DNA of 64,000 nt. It comes from Blastopirellula sp. J2-11. GTDB taxonomy: Bacteria > Planctomycetota > Planctomycetia > Pirellulales > Pirellulaceae. How positions within the stretch are numbered: position 1 is the stretch's first letter; every line of letters begins with the position of its first letter. The translations under genes were made by a program, and so were the position numbers. The notes under the pieces were generated by a model. That model had not been told where the DNA came from, did no database searches, and saw only the letters and a list, made by a program, of their open reading frames with translations. The stretch is from contig NZ_CP097384.1 in the NCBI RefSeq assembly GCF_024584705.1, forward strand, positions 2,108,001 through 2,172,000. Reading direction: 5' to 3'. This document shows, one piece after another, positions 53,057 to 62,085 of the stretch.

Positions 53057-53881
53057 ATGAAATTCCCCGCTTTTGCATTCGCCGTCGTCTTACTACCGTG
53101 GATGACGCTGGCGGCGTCGGCCCAAAGCATGACGGTAACGCCGTCTGCGTATACTACGACCCCGTCGCAGTACACGACCACTCCTCCCGCATACACGACG
53201 ACCCCATCGCAGTACGCCACCACTCCGTCTGCCTACACGACAACTCCGTCGCAATACGCCATCACGCCGTCTGCGTATACGACAACTCCATCGCAGTACG
53301 CCACCACGCCGCCGCGGTACACGACGACTCCGTCGATGTTCACGATGACGCCAACCTTATTCACGACGACACCTTCGCAGTACACGACGACGCCATCTGC
53401 TTATACGACAACGCCGCCACAATACGTGCCCGTGCAGGGAATCACGACCACGACACCAACAATCCCGACGACGCCGACGATACCAACGCGTCCTACGACG
53501 ACGCCAACCATACCGACAACGCCAACGATTCCCTACTCGACTACCACCGCATCGCAATACTCGACAACGCCGACAACGCACCAATCACCGTCAGCGGTGA
53601 TCGAAGCGGAAATGGTCGACGAAGTTGAAGACGAAGAGGAGATGCTCGACGAAGCAGAGACGGCCTCGACGCCGAATTTCGAAATGCTCGTAGAGCTTTA
53701 TGCACAATCTCTCCTGCAATTGGACGAAATGGAAACGGAGCAATTTGTCATGGACTTTGAAGATGTCGCAGTCCAGCTTGGTTTAGCGCCTCGCGATGTG
53801 GACCTGCGAGTTGGCGTGAAGATTCTCTTGTATCTTTCGCTCGAGCGGATGTTGGGACTGTCGGGAAACGGCGTCATCTAA
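53057..53881 (+). CDS. Secreted Thr/Pro/Tyr heptad-repeat protein
   Basis: 274 residues. Signal peptide about 1-23 (MKFPAFAFAVVLLPWMTLAA, then SAQ). Residues 26-123 are 14 heptads of pattern TTTPSxY with no insertion or deletion, followed by TIPTTP-type repeats to about residue 165. An acidic stretch (EDEEEMLDEAE) links to a C-terminal helical segment of about 75 residues (MLVELYAQSLLQLDEMETEQ). The repeats contain many possible O-glycosylation or phosphorylation sites and should be extended. Family not recognised. The RBS AGGAGA precedes ATG 53057. Likely a surface or cell-wall-associated protein; inference only. Confidence 0.75.
   Translation: MKFPAFAFAVVLLPWMTLAASAQSMTVTPSAYTTTPSQYTTTPPAYTTTPSQYATTPSAYTTTPSQYAITPSAYTTTPSQYATTPPRYTTTPSMFTMTPTLFTTTPSQYTTTPSAYTTTPPQYVPVQGITTTTPTIPTTPTIPTRPTTTPTIPTTPTIPYSTTTASQYSTTPTTHQSPSAVIEAEMVDEVEDEEEMLDEAETASTPNFEMLVELYAQSLLQLDEMETEQFVMDFEDVAVQLGLAPRDVDLRVGVKILLYLSLERMLGLSGNGVI
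53132..53425 (+). repeat. 14 in-frame 21-bp coding repeats (TTTPSxY)
   Basis: Fourteen consecutive heptads, units alternating mainly between TTTPSQY/A and TTTPSAY/A. Tyr at the end is replaced by Phe in the 10th and 11th (MF, LF). The DNA units alternate Q and A forms, which suggests amplification of a 42-bp doublet. Confidence 0.9.
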
Positions 53882-54007
53882 ATCGTGCTGAAGCGAAGCG
53901 GGAGAAAGTCTCCGGCGTCTAGCGGCAGTTGCATGCGTGCCGATGCGGTCTCTACTTCGGGCCTAGTTGATGTTACCGACCCGCATTCCCTTGGCTTGCG
54001 CCGCGGG

Positions 54008-54111
54008 CTAGTGTTGTGTCACGCGGAAATTTTCGGGTGTCATGCTCTTTTCACGAAGACGTGATAAGGGCATAGCGCCAAAGCCGAAAACGCAGGTATG
54101 ACAGAACACTT
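54008..54111. mobile_element. Second copy of the MITE-like element
   Basis: Ends ctagtgttgtgtca (54008-54021) and tgacagaacactt (54099-54111) match the 17.2 kb copy with one base different in the left end and one in the right. The left flanking ggcttgcgcc is shared too. 104 bases, no coding capacity, and no REPIN inside. Lies between convergent genes, like the first copy. Confidence 0.65.
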
Positions 54112-54198
54112 GTGTGACAGTTCTCGCACGATGCACCAATTCAAAATTGTGCAGCTGGCTATGAAGAGAAGTTGCGAAGTAACGGCGCGCCGCGCGCA

Positions 54199-54235
54199 CA
54201 AAAAAGCCCCGACCGTTGGAGAAGCGGTCGGGGCT
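54199..54235 (-). terminator. Rho-independent terminator of clpX
   Basis: Read on the minus strand: agccccgaccg, 9-base loop, cggtcggggct, then six T's. The stem is 11 bases and perfect. It lies 60 bases behind the clpX stop. Confidence 0.93.
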
Positions 54236-54294
54236 CAGGTTTCACATCAGTTGCGGAGTCAACGTTGCTACGTCAAACAGTGGAGGGGATAACC

Positions 54295-55572
54295 TTACGC
54301 ACTTTTCGTTTCTGGCATCTTGTAAAGATTTTCGCGGCCTTCGATTACTTCACGAGTAATCGAGAAGCTGCTTCCAGGTTCTTGTTCTGGAAGATCGAAC
54401 ATGATGTCGAGCATCGCTTCTTCGATGATGGAACGTAGACCGCGGGCTCCCGTTCCTTTGTTCATCGCACGTTGGGCGATCGCTTCCAGGGCGTCGTCCG
54501 AGAAATCGAGCTGCGCGTTTTCCATCTCGAAGAGTTGTTGATACTGTTTGATCAACGCGTTCTTCGGTTCGGTCAATACGCTCTTCAATCCGGCGACATC
54601 CAGCGGCTCTAGCGAGCAGACGACCGGCAGACGTCCGACCAGTTCCGGAATCAAACCGAATTCCAGGATGTCGTCGCTGTTGACCTGACGCAAGCACTCG
54701 GCCGAGTCGGCTTCGCTCTTGTATCCGGTCTGTTGGCCGAAACCGATCGACTTGCGTCCCAGACGCTTGCGAACGATCTCTTCAATTCCGACGAACGTGC
54801 CGCCGCAGATAAAGAGAATGTTGCTGGTGTCGATCTGGATGTACTGCTGTTCCGGATGCTTGCGTCCCCCTTGCGGCGGAACGTTGGCGACGGTTCCTTC
54901 CAACATCTTGAGCAGGGCTTGTTGAACCCCTTCGCCCGAGACGTCGCGAGTGATCGAGACGTTGTTGGAGGTCTTGCCGATCTTGTCGATCTCGTCGATG
55001 TAAAGCACGCCGCGTTGGGCCGCTTCGACATCAAAGTCAGCTGCATGCAGCAACTTGAGCAACAAGTTCTCGACATCTTCGCCCACATAGCCGGCTTCGG
55101 TCAGCGTGGTCGCGTCGCCGATGGCGAACGGCACGTTGAGGATACGAGCCAAAGTGCGAGCAAGCAGCGTTTTTCCGCTGCCGGTCGGACCGGCGAGCAT
55201 GATGTTCGATTTTTCAATCTCTACTTCGGATCCCTCGGCGCCCATCATCAATCGCTTGTAGTGATTGTGGACGGCGACAGAGAGAACCTTCTTGGCGTTC
55301 CCTTGACCAATGACGTACTCATTGAGGTGCGTCATGATCTCACGCGGACTAGGCACGTGATTGAACAATTTACCGCTGGCGCCGCGACGTCGATTCTCTT
55401 GTTCGAGAATGGACTTGCAGAGATCGATACATTCTCCGCAGATGTATACGTCGCCAGGTCCTTCGACCAATGGTCCCACTTCTCGGTAGCTTTTACGGCA
55501 GAACGAACAGAAGGCGTTCTTCTTATTCGTCGAACTGCGACGACCACCAGTGAGGTCTTTTCCCGCGGGCAT
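54295..55572 (-). CDS. clpX: ATP-dependent protease ATPase subunit ClpX
   Basis: 425 residues, normal length. ClpX unfolds tagged proteins and feeds them to ClpP. The zinc-binding domain has Cys22-x2-Cys25 and Cys45-x2-Cys48. Walker A GPTGSGKT is near residues 128-135, the pore loop sits in GYVGEDVEN, Walker B is LYIDEIDKI, and the C-terminal subdomain ([20 protein letters not shown], then [20 protein letters not shown]) is complete. AAGGAG stands seven bases before the ATG. clpP, which is often directly upstream, is not adjacent here. The gene has its own terminator. Confidence 0.97.
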   Translation of the reverse strand: MPAGKDLTGGRRSSTNKKNAFCSFCRKSYREVGPLVEGPGDVYICGECIDLCKSILEQENRRRGASGKLFNHVPSPREIMTHLNEYVIGQGNAKKVLSVAVHNHYKRLMMGAEGSEVEIEKSNIMLAGPTGSGKTLLARTLARILNVPFAIGDATTLTEAGYVGEDVENLLLKLLHAADFDVEAAQRGVLYIDEIDKIGKTSNNVSITRDVSGEGVQQALLKMLEGTVANVPPQGGRKHPEQQYIQIDTSNILFICGGTFVGIEEIVRKRLGRKSIGFGQQTGYKSEADSAECLRQVNSDDILEFGLIPELVGRLPVVCSLEPLDVAGLKSVLTEPKNALIKQYQQLFEMENAQLDFSDDALEAIAQRAMNKGTGARGLRSIIEEAMLDIMFDLPEQEPGSSFSITREVIEGRENLYKMPETKSA

Positions 55573-55898
55573 TCACTAACTCCTTTACGGCTTCTCAAAG
55601 TTGAACCGAGCGCGTCTTTTACAACGCGTCATGGGCGAGAGGGCGACGTTCGCCTACTCGGTTCCAAACTCCCAGGTGTCGCTCGATTGGCCGTTGGCGG
55701 TGAAGCCGTGGGCCCGGGGGGCATCCTTGTCCGCAGAGAGTCGAGCTATCAATTCTCTTCAACATCTATCTTAAGCATCCGTACATTCCAGGCTCGGTAC
55801 CACACACCGTGTGATTTCGACCTAGCAGCCTCCCAGGCTTGAACTCCTCGCTGTACGGATGCATCGTTACGTTTGTGCGGAAGTTAACCGCAAAAAAG
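55573..55898. other. Gap between clpX and the SHOCT-like gene
   Basis: Holds the clpX ribosome-binding site (55580-55585) and its promoter(s). No reading frame is convincing. Confidence 0.5.
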
Positions 55899-56186
55899 TT
55901 AGACATCACTTTGCGATCCTGACGGCGGTTCATCTATTGAATCTCCAACCGAGTTACGGATTTGCGTCGAAATGTCCGTCTTAATCTTTCGGAATTCCTC
56001 GTCGCTCAGAGCACCCCGTGAATGCAAATCCCGGAAGTTTGATAGCAGTGTTTCTTGCTCTGGCAGGTCGTCATCCGCGCGATCCCGAAACCTTCTCATA
56101 ATTTGGAACGCTAGTACCAGTGCTACGAGTGAAAGCACTAGTAGCACAATTCCCTGTCCTAGGTTCAAAAACGATTCTGCGTCCAT
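55899..56186 (-). CDS. Small SHOCT-like membrane protein
   Basis: 95 residues. One membrane helix (GIVLLVLSLVALVLAFQIM, about 11-29) and a C-terminal SHOCT-like segment (LLSNFRDLHSRGALSDEEFR, about 47-66). The SHOCT module is a short oligomerisation helix found at the end of many bacterial membrane proteins. The order helix-linker-SHOCT fits a minimal member. Upstream of clpX on the same strand but with a 326-base gap. Function unknown. Confidence 0.78.
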   Translation of the reverse strand: MDAESFLNLGQGIVLLVLSLVALVLAFQIMRRFRDRADDDLPEQETLLSNFRDLHSRGALSDEEFRKIKTDISTQIRNSVGDSIDEPPSGSQSDV

Positions 56187-56403
56187 ACTCGATCAACATG
56201 CGCGAAAGGAGAGCGGGCGACTGCCGCGCGGCCCGAGCGGCGTCTGTTTTTGTTATTATCTCACGTTCGGCCGATTTGACAAAGCATTGCGTAAAATACG
56301 TCGTCAGTAGAGCTTACCGTTTTTTCGGATCGATGGGTCCTGTTCTTTCCCTCGATCGTCCCCCCCATCCATCGCCAATCTCTATTTTGGGAAGCACCGA
56401 ATC

Positions 56404-57054
56404 ATGTCCCAGCCGACCATCGTCGAAAGAGTCACCGCATCCGGAATTGTCGCCGTTTTACGAGCCGATCGCCCGGAAGCGGTCATTGATATCGCCGAAG
56501 CGCTGCTCGCCGGCGGCGTCAACGCAATCGAGGTGACCTTCACCGTTCCCAAAGCCCATCGCGTGCTGGAAGCGGTCGCCGACCGACTGGGGGGGAAGGT
56601 CGTCCTAGGCGCCGGAACCGTTTTGGATCCCGAAACGGCTCGCCTGGCCATTTTGGCGGGCGCCGAGTTTATTGTCTCGCCAGCGATCAATTTGCAGACG
56701 ATCGAACTCTGTCGACGTTATTCCAAAGCGATTATGCCGGGCGCTCTGACCCCGACCGAAGTTGTGACCGCCTGGCAAGCTGGCGCCGACGTCGTGAAGA
56801 TCTTTCCGTCTGACATCACGGGGCCGCAATATCTGAAAGCGCTGCATGGTCCCCTGCCCCAGATAAAATTGATGCCGACCGGCGGAGTGAATTTGAAAAC
56901 CGCGGTCGACTTTTTAAAGGCGGGCGCCTGTGCGTTGGGAGTCGGCGGTTCGCTGATCGAGAAAGAAGCGGTCGCCAGCGGCGATATGCAGCGGATCTCG
57001 GACCTGGCGGCGCAATACGTTCAGATTGTGCAGGACTTCCGCGCAAGTCATTAG
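56404..57054 (+). CDS. eda: KDPG/KHG aldolase
   Basis: 216 residues. This class I aldolase cleaves 2-keto-3-deoxy-6-phosphogluconate into pyruvate and glyceraldehyde-3-phosphate (Entner-Doudoroff) and can act on related keto-acids. The Schiff-base Lys is Lys131 in GADVVKIFPSD and the general acid/base Glu43 in NAIEVTFTVP. The phosphate-binding region MPTGGVNL and the C-terminal VGGSLIEKE are present. No edd, KDG kinase or dehydratase gene is next to it. A promiscuous role in sugar-acid breakdown is equally possible. Confidence 0.9.
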   Translation: MSQPTIVERVTASGIVAVLRADRPEAVIDIAEALLAGGVNAIEVTFTVPKAHRVLEAVADRLGGKVVLGAGTVLDPETARLAILAGAEFIVSPAINLQTIELCRRYSKAIMPGALTPTEVVTAWQAGADVVKIFPSDITGPQYLKALHGPLPQIKLMPTGGVNLKTAVDFLKAGACALGVGGSLIEKEAVASGDMQRISDLAAQYVQIVQDFRASH

Positions 57055-57119
57055 CGATTGCGTCGAGCGCCCCCTATAATCGGCCGTATCCCTCGCCTTC
57101 TTCGCGAAACGCTTATCTC

Positions 57120-58082
57120 ATGCCGATCTCATTCACTTGTCCCCATTGCGGGACACCCATGGAAATCGACGAAAGCTATGCCGGGCAAACCGGTCCTTGC
57201 GCCATCTGCGCCAAGGCGATCACCATCCCGCACTTGGGGACTGCTGGCGCACCTGTCGGAAATTCCCCCTTTGCGGCGCCCCAGCCCGTTTCGTCGGCAG
57301 ATCAATCGCGCATGCCGTTGGCGACGATCATGCTGATTCTCGGCTTCTCGTTCGCTGGACTTGCGATTCTTGCGATCTGCGGCGGAGGAGTCGCCAGCGT
57401 CGCGGTGCCGGCGATCCAGAATGCGAGAAGGACGGCCCAAAATCAAGCGTCACACGACAATCTGAAGCGGATCGCCGAGGCGATGAATTCGTACCATGCG
57501 ACTTACGGGGCGTATCCGCCTGCTTTTACGAGCGACGCCCAAGGTCAGCCGCAGCATTCATGGCGAGTTTTGCTGCTGCCGTTCTTAGGGCACCAAGATA
57601 TTTACTCACGCTACAACATGAAACTTGCGTGGGATGATCCGCAAAACCTGACGATCCTCTCAGAAATGCCGAGCGTCTATCGCAGTTTTGACGATCCTCT
57701 CAACACGTTCTTCGAAACTCGATTTGTCGTAATCAAAGGGAAGGAGACGCTCTTTCCTGATGGCGGCGGCGTATCGCAAAAGGATGTCAAGGATGACTTC
57801 GAGACGCTGTTGATGGTCGTCGAAAAGAATGGGCCCGGCATCAGTTGGACGAAGCCGGAAGATCTAACGCTCAATCGAGACTCGCTGCTGATTGAAAACG
57901 ACCCCGAGAACGCCGCGACGCTCAATAATAGCCTGACCGGAAATGTCGTCATGGCCGATGGCGAAGTCTTTTTGCTCCCCGACATCACCAAGCAGAATTT
58001 GATGCGGGACATGGCGACCCGTAGCGGTGACGAGGAAGTCTACAACGAATTGCAACTGATCCTGAGCGAACCGCAGTATTAA
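57120..58082 (+). CDS. DUF1559 protein with N-terminal zinc ribbon
   Basis: 320 residues. Residues 1-40 hold a zinc ribbon with two Cys-x2-Cys pairs (CPHCGTPMEIDE.. and CAICAKAI). A membrane helix lies near 70-95 (MLILGFSFAGLAILAICGGG), and a DUF1559-like domain follows (RIAEAMNSYHATYGAYPPAF, SWRVLLLPFLGHQDIY). Unlike the pilin-type DUF1559 protein at 35.5 kb this one has no prepilin cleavage site, so the ribbon would face the cytoplasm and the DUF1559 part the outside. Co-directional 65 bases behind the aldolase gene; no functional link is known. Confidence 0.85.
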   Translation: MPISFTCPHCGTPMEIDESYAGQTGPCAICAKAITIPHLGTAGAPVGNSPFAAPQPVSSADQSRMPLATIMLILGFSFAGLAILAICGGGVASVAVPAIQNARRTAQNQASHDNLKRIAEAMNSYHATYGAYPPAFTSDAQGQPQHSWRVLLLPFLGHQDIYSRYNMKLAWDDPQNLTILSEMPSVYRSFDDPLNTFFETRFVVIKGKETLFPDGGGVSQKDVKDDFETLLMVVEKNGPGISWTKPEDLTLNRDSLLIENDPENAATLNNSLTGNVVMADGEVFLLPDITKQNLMRDMATRSGDEEVYNELQLILSEPQY

Positions 58083-58142
58083 TTGTCGGGCACTGTCGTG
58101 CGCATCGTCGTAAGGTCCGCTTTGCGGACCAGCAGCCCTAAT

Positions 58143-58375
58143 CGCCAGTTTTGAGGTTGCGCTATTTGGCAATTCAGGAAGTGTTGAACACGGGTGAAGC
58201 ACGATCAAACAGGGGCCGAATCAACCGAAAATCGTCGCACTAGCCCGCCAGCGCCAGCGAGGGAATAGAGTTGGCGATCCTAACACGGATTGAAGTGGCG
58301 AACCGTATTCCCTCGCTGGCGCTGGCGGGCTTGTGTTCGATTGATTCGAAATAGCGCAACTTCAAAGCTCGCCAG
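58143..58375. repeat. Composite palindromic element (nested inverted repeats)
   Basis: Inner arms of 26 bases, agcccgccagcgccagcgag.. (58242-58267) and its exact complement at 58306-58331, with 38 bases between. Outside them a second, imperfect pair: gttgcgctattt at 58156-58167 and aaatagcgcaac at 58349-58360, extended by gccag at both ends. The whole reads as one hairpin-forming element in a 551-base gap with no gene. Probably an REP-type or MITE-type element; no other copy seen here. Confidence 0.8.
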
Positions 58376-58633
58376 TTCGGATGACAGAATGGGGGACATG
58401 AGTCGCAGTCTTCCTCTTGGAGAAGCTGGTCCGCCCCCTTGATCCGAGAGTCTGCCGGCACAATCGGCAGCTTCGCCGCGAATCCGAACATTCTTCGTGG
58501 CCGGCAAAGTTTCCCAGGGTTCACTAACGGGACCAAACGAGACTGCTATCTCCAGCGACATTTCCTTGACGTCCGATAGTAACGAAGAACCGTCATTGAC
58601 TTTCTGCAGACGTCGTCAGGGCAGCTAGATAAA

Positions 58634-60370
58634 TTGATTACCATTGTTCGCCAAATCTCGCTGGGGCTAGTTGGGCTGTTTCTCTGCCCACTTGTCTTGC
58701 TTGCGCAACAGGCGCGGCCCACCGGTCCGACGGCTGCGGAAGTCATGGAGACCCGACAACGGGAATTTGCGATTCCGTTTCAGGTTAACCAAGAAGGGGC
58801 TAACCCGCCGGTCGAAGTTCACCTGATGGTCTCCAACGACCAAGGCGCCAACTGGTCGCAGTACCGTAGCGAAGCTCCCAGCGCCAATCGGTTTATCTTT
58901 CAAACTAACAATGATGGCGAGTATTGGTTCGCCGTCCGGACGATGACGCGTGACGGCAAAGTCTCCAGCGCCGTTCAAAAGCCGGAGTTGAAGGTCCGCG
59001 TCGATACCGAGCTTCCTGCTGTCAAGTTAGAGCTGAATCCGCTGCCGAGCGGCGAGATCATCGCGCGCTGGATGGTGAGCGACGCGCTGTGTGATCCGCA
59101 GCATGTCTATCTGTCGTATCAGACCTCGCCTGACTCGCAGTTTACGAACGTGACGGTCGACGCGTCCAAGGCCTACAACCAGAACAATGTGATCGCCGGC
59201 GAAACGCGTTGGTTTCCGCATGCGTCGACCCGCTATCTGATGGTTCGCTTTGAAGCGCATGACCGTGCCGGCAATGTCGCCAGCGCTCAGCAAACGACAA
59301 CGGTTCCGCTGGTTGCGACGCGACCGCAATGGGGGAGCGTCCAAGGGCAGCGACCGGTTCCCGATGGCGATATTTATCGGGGAACGCCCAGTGCAAGCGG
59401 TCCGCAAGATCCGTTCCGACGTCGCGACAATCAACTACCGCCGTCAATTCCTTGGCCAACCGACAATCGTCCTCCCGGTTCGCCGGCGGCTGCGGCGGGG
59501 CCACTGGCTGAAAATCGGGCGCCCACATCCCCCGGTCCGGCGATGCCGTCGGCTCAACCCGTTTCGACGCGGATGATCAGCAGTACGTCGGATCAATCAC
59601 GATACTCGGCCGGCCCTAGCCAAGAAACGCCGGTTAGCAGTGCGATCGAACCGCCGGTCGCTGGACCGAAGGCGCCGGAGCCGAATCTTGGTTTGCCTCC
59701 TGGAGTCACGCCGGAGTATGTGAACTTCAAGAAGTTCGAATTGAATTACAGCGTCGATGCGGTCGGTCCTTCTGGAATCGGCCAGGTCGAACTCTGGATT
59801 ACGCGTGACGGCGGTCGTACTTGGGAGCCTGGGGGGATCGATCCCGATCAGACCAGTCCGGTCGATGTCGAAGTTCAGACCGAAGGTACGTATGGCTTTC
59901 GCGTGGTGGTCGAAGGAGGAAACGGCCTGACGGGCCGACGTCCGCAAGCCGGGTCGCTGGCCGATATTTGGATTGTGGTTGACGAAACGCCGCCAACAGC
60001 GAAGATCGCCAACGTCGTCTATGGCCAAGGGGCTCGCGTTGGACAGCTTGATATCGAATGGGAAGCGGAGGATCGCTTTCTGGGGGAGAAAGCCATTTCC
60101 ATCTATTACGCCGGCTCACCGGAAGGTCCCTGGAAACCGGTTGCCGAGAATCTGCCGAACGATCGCCACTTCGCGTGGCGGATCACGCCTGAGGTGCCTG
60201 CCGATATTTACCTGAAAATCGTGGCGACCGACGCCGCCGGCAATCGTCATGAATCGAAGATTTCTCGGCCGATCGCCAACGACGGGCTAACGCCGCAAGG
60301 GAAAATCAGGTCGATCAAGCCCTCTTCGGCTTCCCCTAGTCAGGCCTCTCTACCCGTGACAATCCGCTAA
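58634..60370 (+). CDS. Large secreted protein with duplicated beta-domain
   Basis: 578 residues with TTG start (58634). Signal peptide LGLVGLFLCPLVLLAQQARP. Two related beta-sandwich-like domains, one near residues 33-135 (EVHLMVSNDQGANWSQYRSE) and one near 365-475 (GQVELWITRDGGRTWEPGGI), share the pattern of a strand, D/N-x-G-x-x-W and a following strand. They are separated by a long Pro/Ser/Gln-rich linker. A third copy of similar type follows near 480-560 (AEDRFLGEKAISIYYAGSPE). I do not recognise the family beyond a Ig/fibronectin- or BNR-like guess. Secreted. Function unknown. Confidence 0.7.
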   Translation: MITIVRQISLGLVGLFLCPLVLLAQQARPTGPTAAEVMETRQREFAIPFQVNQEGANPPVEVHLMVSNDQGANWSQYRSEAPSANRFIFQTNNDGEYWFAVRTMTRDGKVSSAVQKPELKVRVDTELPAVKLELNPLPSGEIIARWMVSDALCDPQHVYLSYQTSPDSQFTNVTVDASKAYNQNNVIAGETRWFPHASTRYLMVRFEAHDRAGNVASAQQTTTVPLVATRPQWGSVQGQRPVPDGDIYRGTPSASGPQDPFRRRDNQLPPSIPWPTDNRPPGSPAAAAGPLAENRAPTSPGPAMPSAQPVSTRMISSTSDQSRYSAGPSQETPVSSAIEPPVAGPKAPEPNLGLPPGVTPEYVNFKKFELNYSVDAVGPSGIGQVELWITRDGGRTWEPGGIDPDQTSPVDVEVQTEGTYGFRVVVEGGNGLTGRRPQAGSLADIWIVVDETPPTAKIANVVYGQGARVGQLDIEWEAEDRFLGEKAISIYYAGSPEGPWKPVAENLPNDRHFAWRITPEVPADIYLKIVATDAAGNRHESKISRPIANDGLTPQGKIRSIKPSSASPSQASLPVTIR

Positions 60371-60465
60371 CGGACCGTTAGGCTACAGCAGTTCTGTATC
60401 TGCTTTTTGCCGCGATCGATCGATCTGCGGCGGGACCCAGTCAAACTGCTTGACGCATCTTCGGC

Positions 60466-61572
60466 ATGTCGCAAACCGTTCATTGCTTTGATTTTCTCGA
60501 TGCCGACGCCGGTGAAGTTCCCGGGATGGTGATCGTCTATGGTCGCGAAGCGCTCCTTGCACGTTTGGCGCTGCTGCAGGTTCGCCAAGCGGTTGTCGGC
60601 ATGGACGAAGAAGATGTGCCGATCGCGCGACTCGACGGCAAGACCGCCGCTTGGCGTGACGTGATTGACGAAGTCGGCACTGTCAGCCTATTTGGGGGCG
60701 GCAGGCGGCGACTGGTCATCTTGGATGGGGCCGACGAGTTTGTCACGCGTTATCGGGCCGAGTTGGAAAAGTACGCCGACAAACCAAAGCGGAGCGGCGT
60801 GTTGGTCTTGATGGTCGAAAATTGGCCCAAAAACACCAAGCTTTTCAAAAAGCTGGATCAAACCGGTTTGCAGGTGGATTGCAATCTGCCCGAGAAAAAA
60901 TCAGGCAAGCGAAACGTCCCCGACGCCAAAGCGCTGCACGACTGGATGATCCAGTGGGCCAAGAAAACTCATGGGATCAAGCTTGAGCGGGACGCCGCCG
61001 AGATGATGGTTGAGCTGATCGGGCCCGAACTGGGGCTGATCGATCAAGATTTGGCTCGTTTGTCGCTGTATGTCGAGATCGGCGGTAAGGTCAACGCCGA
61101 GTTGGTGCGTGACGTGGTTGGCGGCTTGCGCATGAAAGCGATCTGGGATCTGGTGGATGCCGCGGTCGAAGGACGGACCGCTGGCGTGCTGGACGACTTG
61201 GATCGGCTGTTTCAGATGGGGGAACGACCGCAAAAGCTGTATGGGCAGATCGCCTGGTCGTTGCGACGTTATGCGGCGGCGGCCCGCATCTATCAGCGAG
61301 CACAACGGATCGGCGAGGCCAAGTCGCTTCGCAATGCACTGGCGGACGCCGGTTTCCCGAATTGGCCCAAAGCGCTGGACGAAGCGCAAGAGCGGCTGAA
61401 ACGGCTTGGCAGTATTCGCGCAGGTCGGCTGTTTCAGCAGCTACTGCGGTTGGATCTTTCGCTGAAAGGGACCCATTCGCACGATTCGCGCGGACGACTC
61501 GCGCTCGAAAAGCTGCTGGTTGGGTTTGCGGCGGAGCTTGATCCACGGCAACAAACGGCTGATCGCCGCTAA
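60466..61572 (+). CDS. holA: DNA polymerase III delta subunit
   Basis: 368 residues. Delta opens the sliding clamp in the clamp-loader complex. The N-terminal AAA+-like part has YGREALLARLALL in place of an active Walker A, as usual for HolA, then VSLFGGGRRRLVILDGADEF. Domain III carries AIWDLVDAAVEGRTAGVLDD and the collar region PQKLYGQIAWSLRRYAAAAR. Length and arrangement are typical. Stands alone, 93 bases after a secreted-protein gene. The distant similarity of this family makes the call firm mainly by the domain III pattern. Confidence 0.88.
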   Translation: MSQTVHCFDFLDADAGEVPGMVIVYGREALLARLALLQVRQAVVGMDEEDVPIARLDGKTAAWRDVIDEVGTVSLFGGGRRRLVILDGADEFVTRYRAELEKYADKPKRSGVLVLMVENWPKNTKLFKKLDQTGLQVDCNLPEKKSGKRNVPDAKALHDWMIQWAKKTHGIKLERDAAEMMVELIGPELGLIDQDLARLSLYVEIGGKVNAELVRDVVGGLRMKAIWDLVDAAVEGRTAGVLDDLDRLFQMGERPQKLYGQIAWSLRRYAAAARIYQRAQRIGEAKSLRNALADAGFPNWPKALDEAQERLKRLGSIRAGRLFQQLLRLDLSLKGTHSHDSRGRLALEKLLVGFAAELDPRQQTADRR

Positions 61573-61812
61573 ATCGAGATATTCATCCCCGGCTCACACG
61601 AATCTCGTGTATCCTGGCAATAGTAATGAACGTGCGATCGAATTAGATCGCGGCGCATTCGCGCTACAAAGAACATTGCAAAATACTAAGGAAAGTGCGA
61701 ACTGCTGGAGAGTTTCAGCCGTACTTTGTATTACTGGCGGTCATGGAAGCACCGTCACACCACTCATCTCATCTGCTAGCAAGGCGGCGATTTCTGCATC
61801 GCCGAAGTTACC

Positions 61813-62070
61813 ATGAACACGAATATCGCACGGACGCCGGAAAAGACGGACGACCCTCAATTCAATCTCACCAATGCGGTCACCTACGGATTGCTGACGG
61901 CAGTGCTGACCGCACCGATTGGAGCGATTTTGGCGTTCTACCTGGCTGCTGACGATGCGTCGGTAACAACCCTCTGGCAGTTTCAAGTGCAAGCGCCGGT
62001 AAGCTTCGGTGCGTTGGCCGCATTTTTGACGTCGGGGCTGTTCGGCGCCAAGTTTGGCGCTCAGCTCTAG
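61813..62070 (+). CDS. Small two-helix membrane protein
   Basis: 85 residues. Hydrophobic segments about 22-45 (YGLLTAVLTAPIGAILAFYL) and 62-82 (VSFGALAAFLTSGLFGAKFG). Hydrophilic N-terminus. Not recognised. It converges on the polysaccharide co-polymerase gene with only 15 bases between the two stop codons. Confidence 0.5.
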   Translation: MNTNIARTPEKTDDPQFNLTNAVTYGLLTAVLTAPIGAILAFYLAADDASVTTLWQFQVQAPVSFGALAAFLTSGLFGAKFGAQL

Positions 62071-62085
62071 GGCGACGAAGAGAAA

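Noticed and set aside
53132-53425. CRISPR or microsatellite
   Set aside because: The 21-bp periodicity is in frame and encodes a regular heptad in a gene with a signal peptide and ribosome-binding site.
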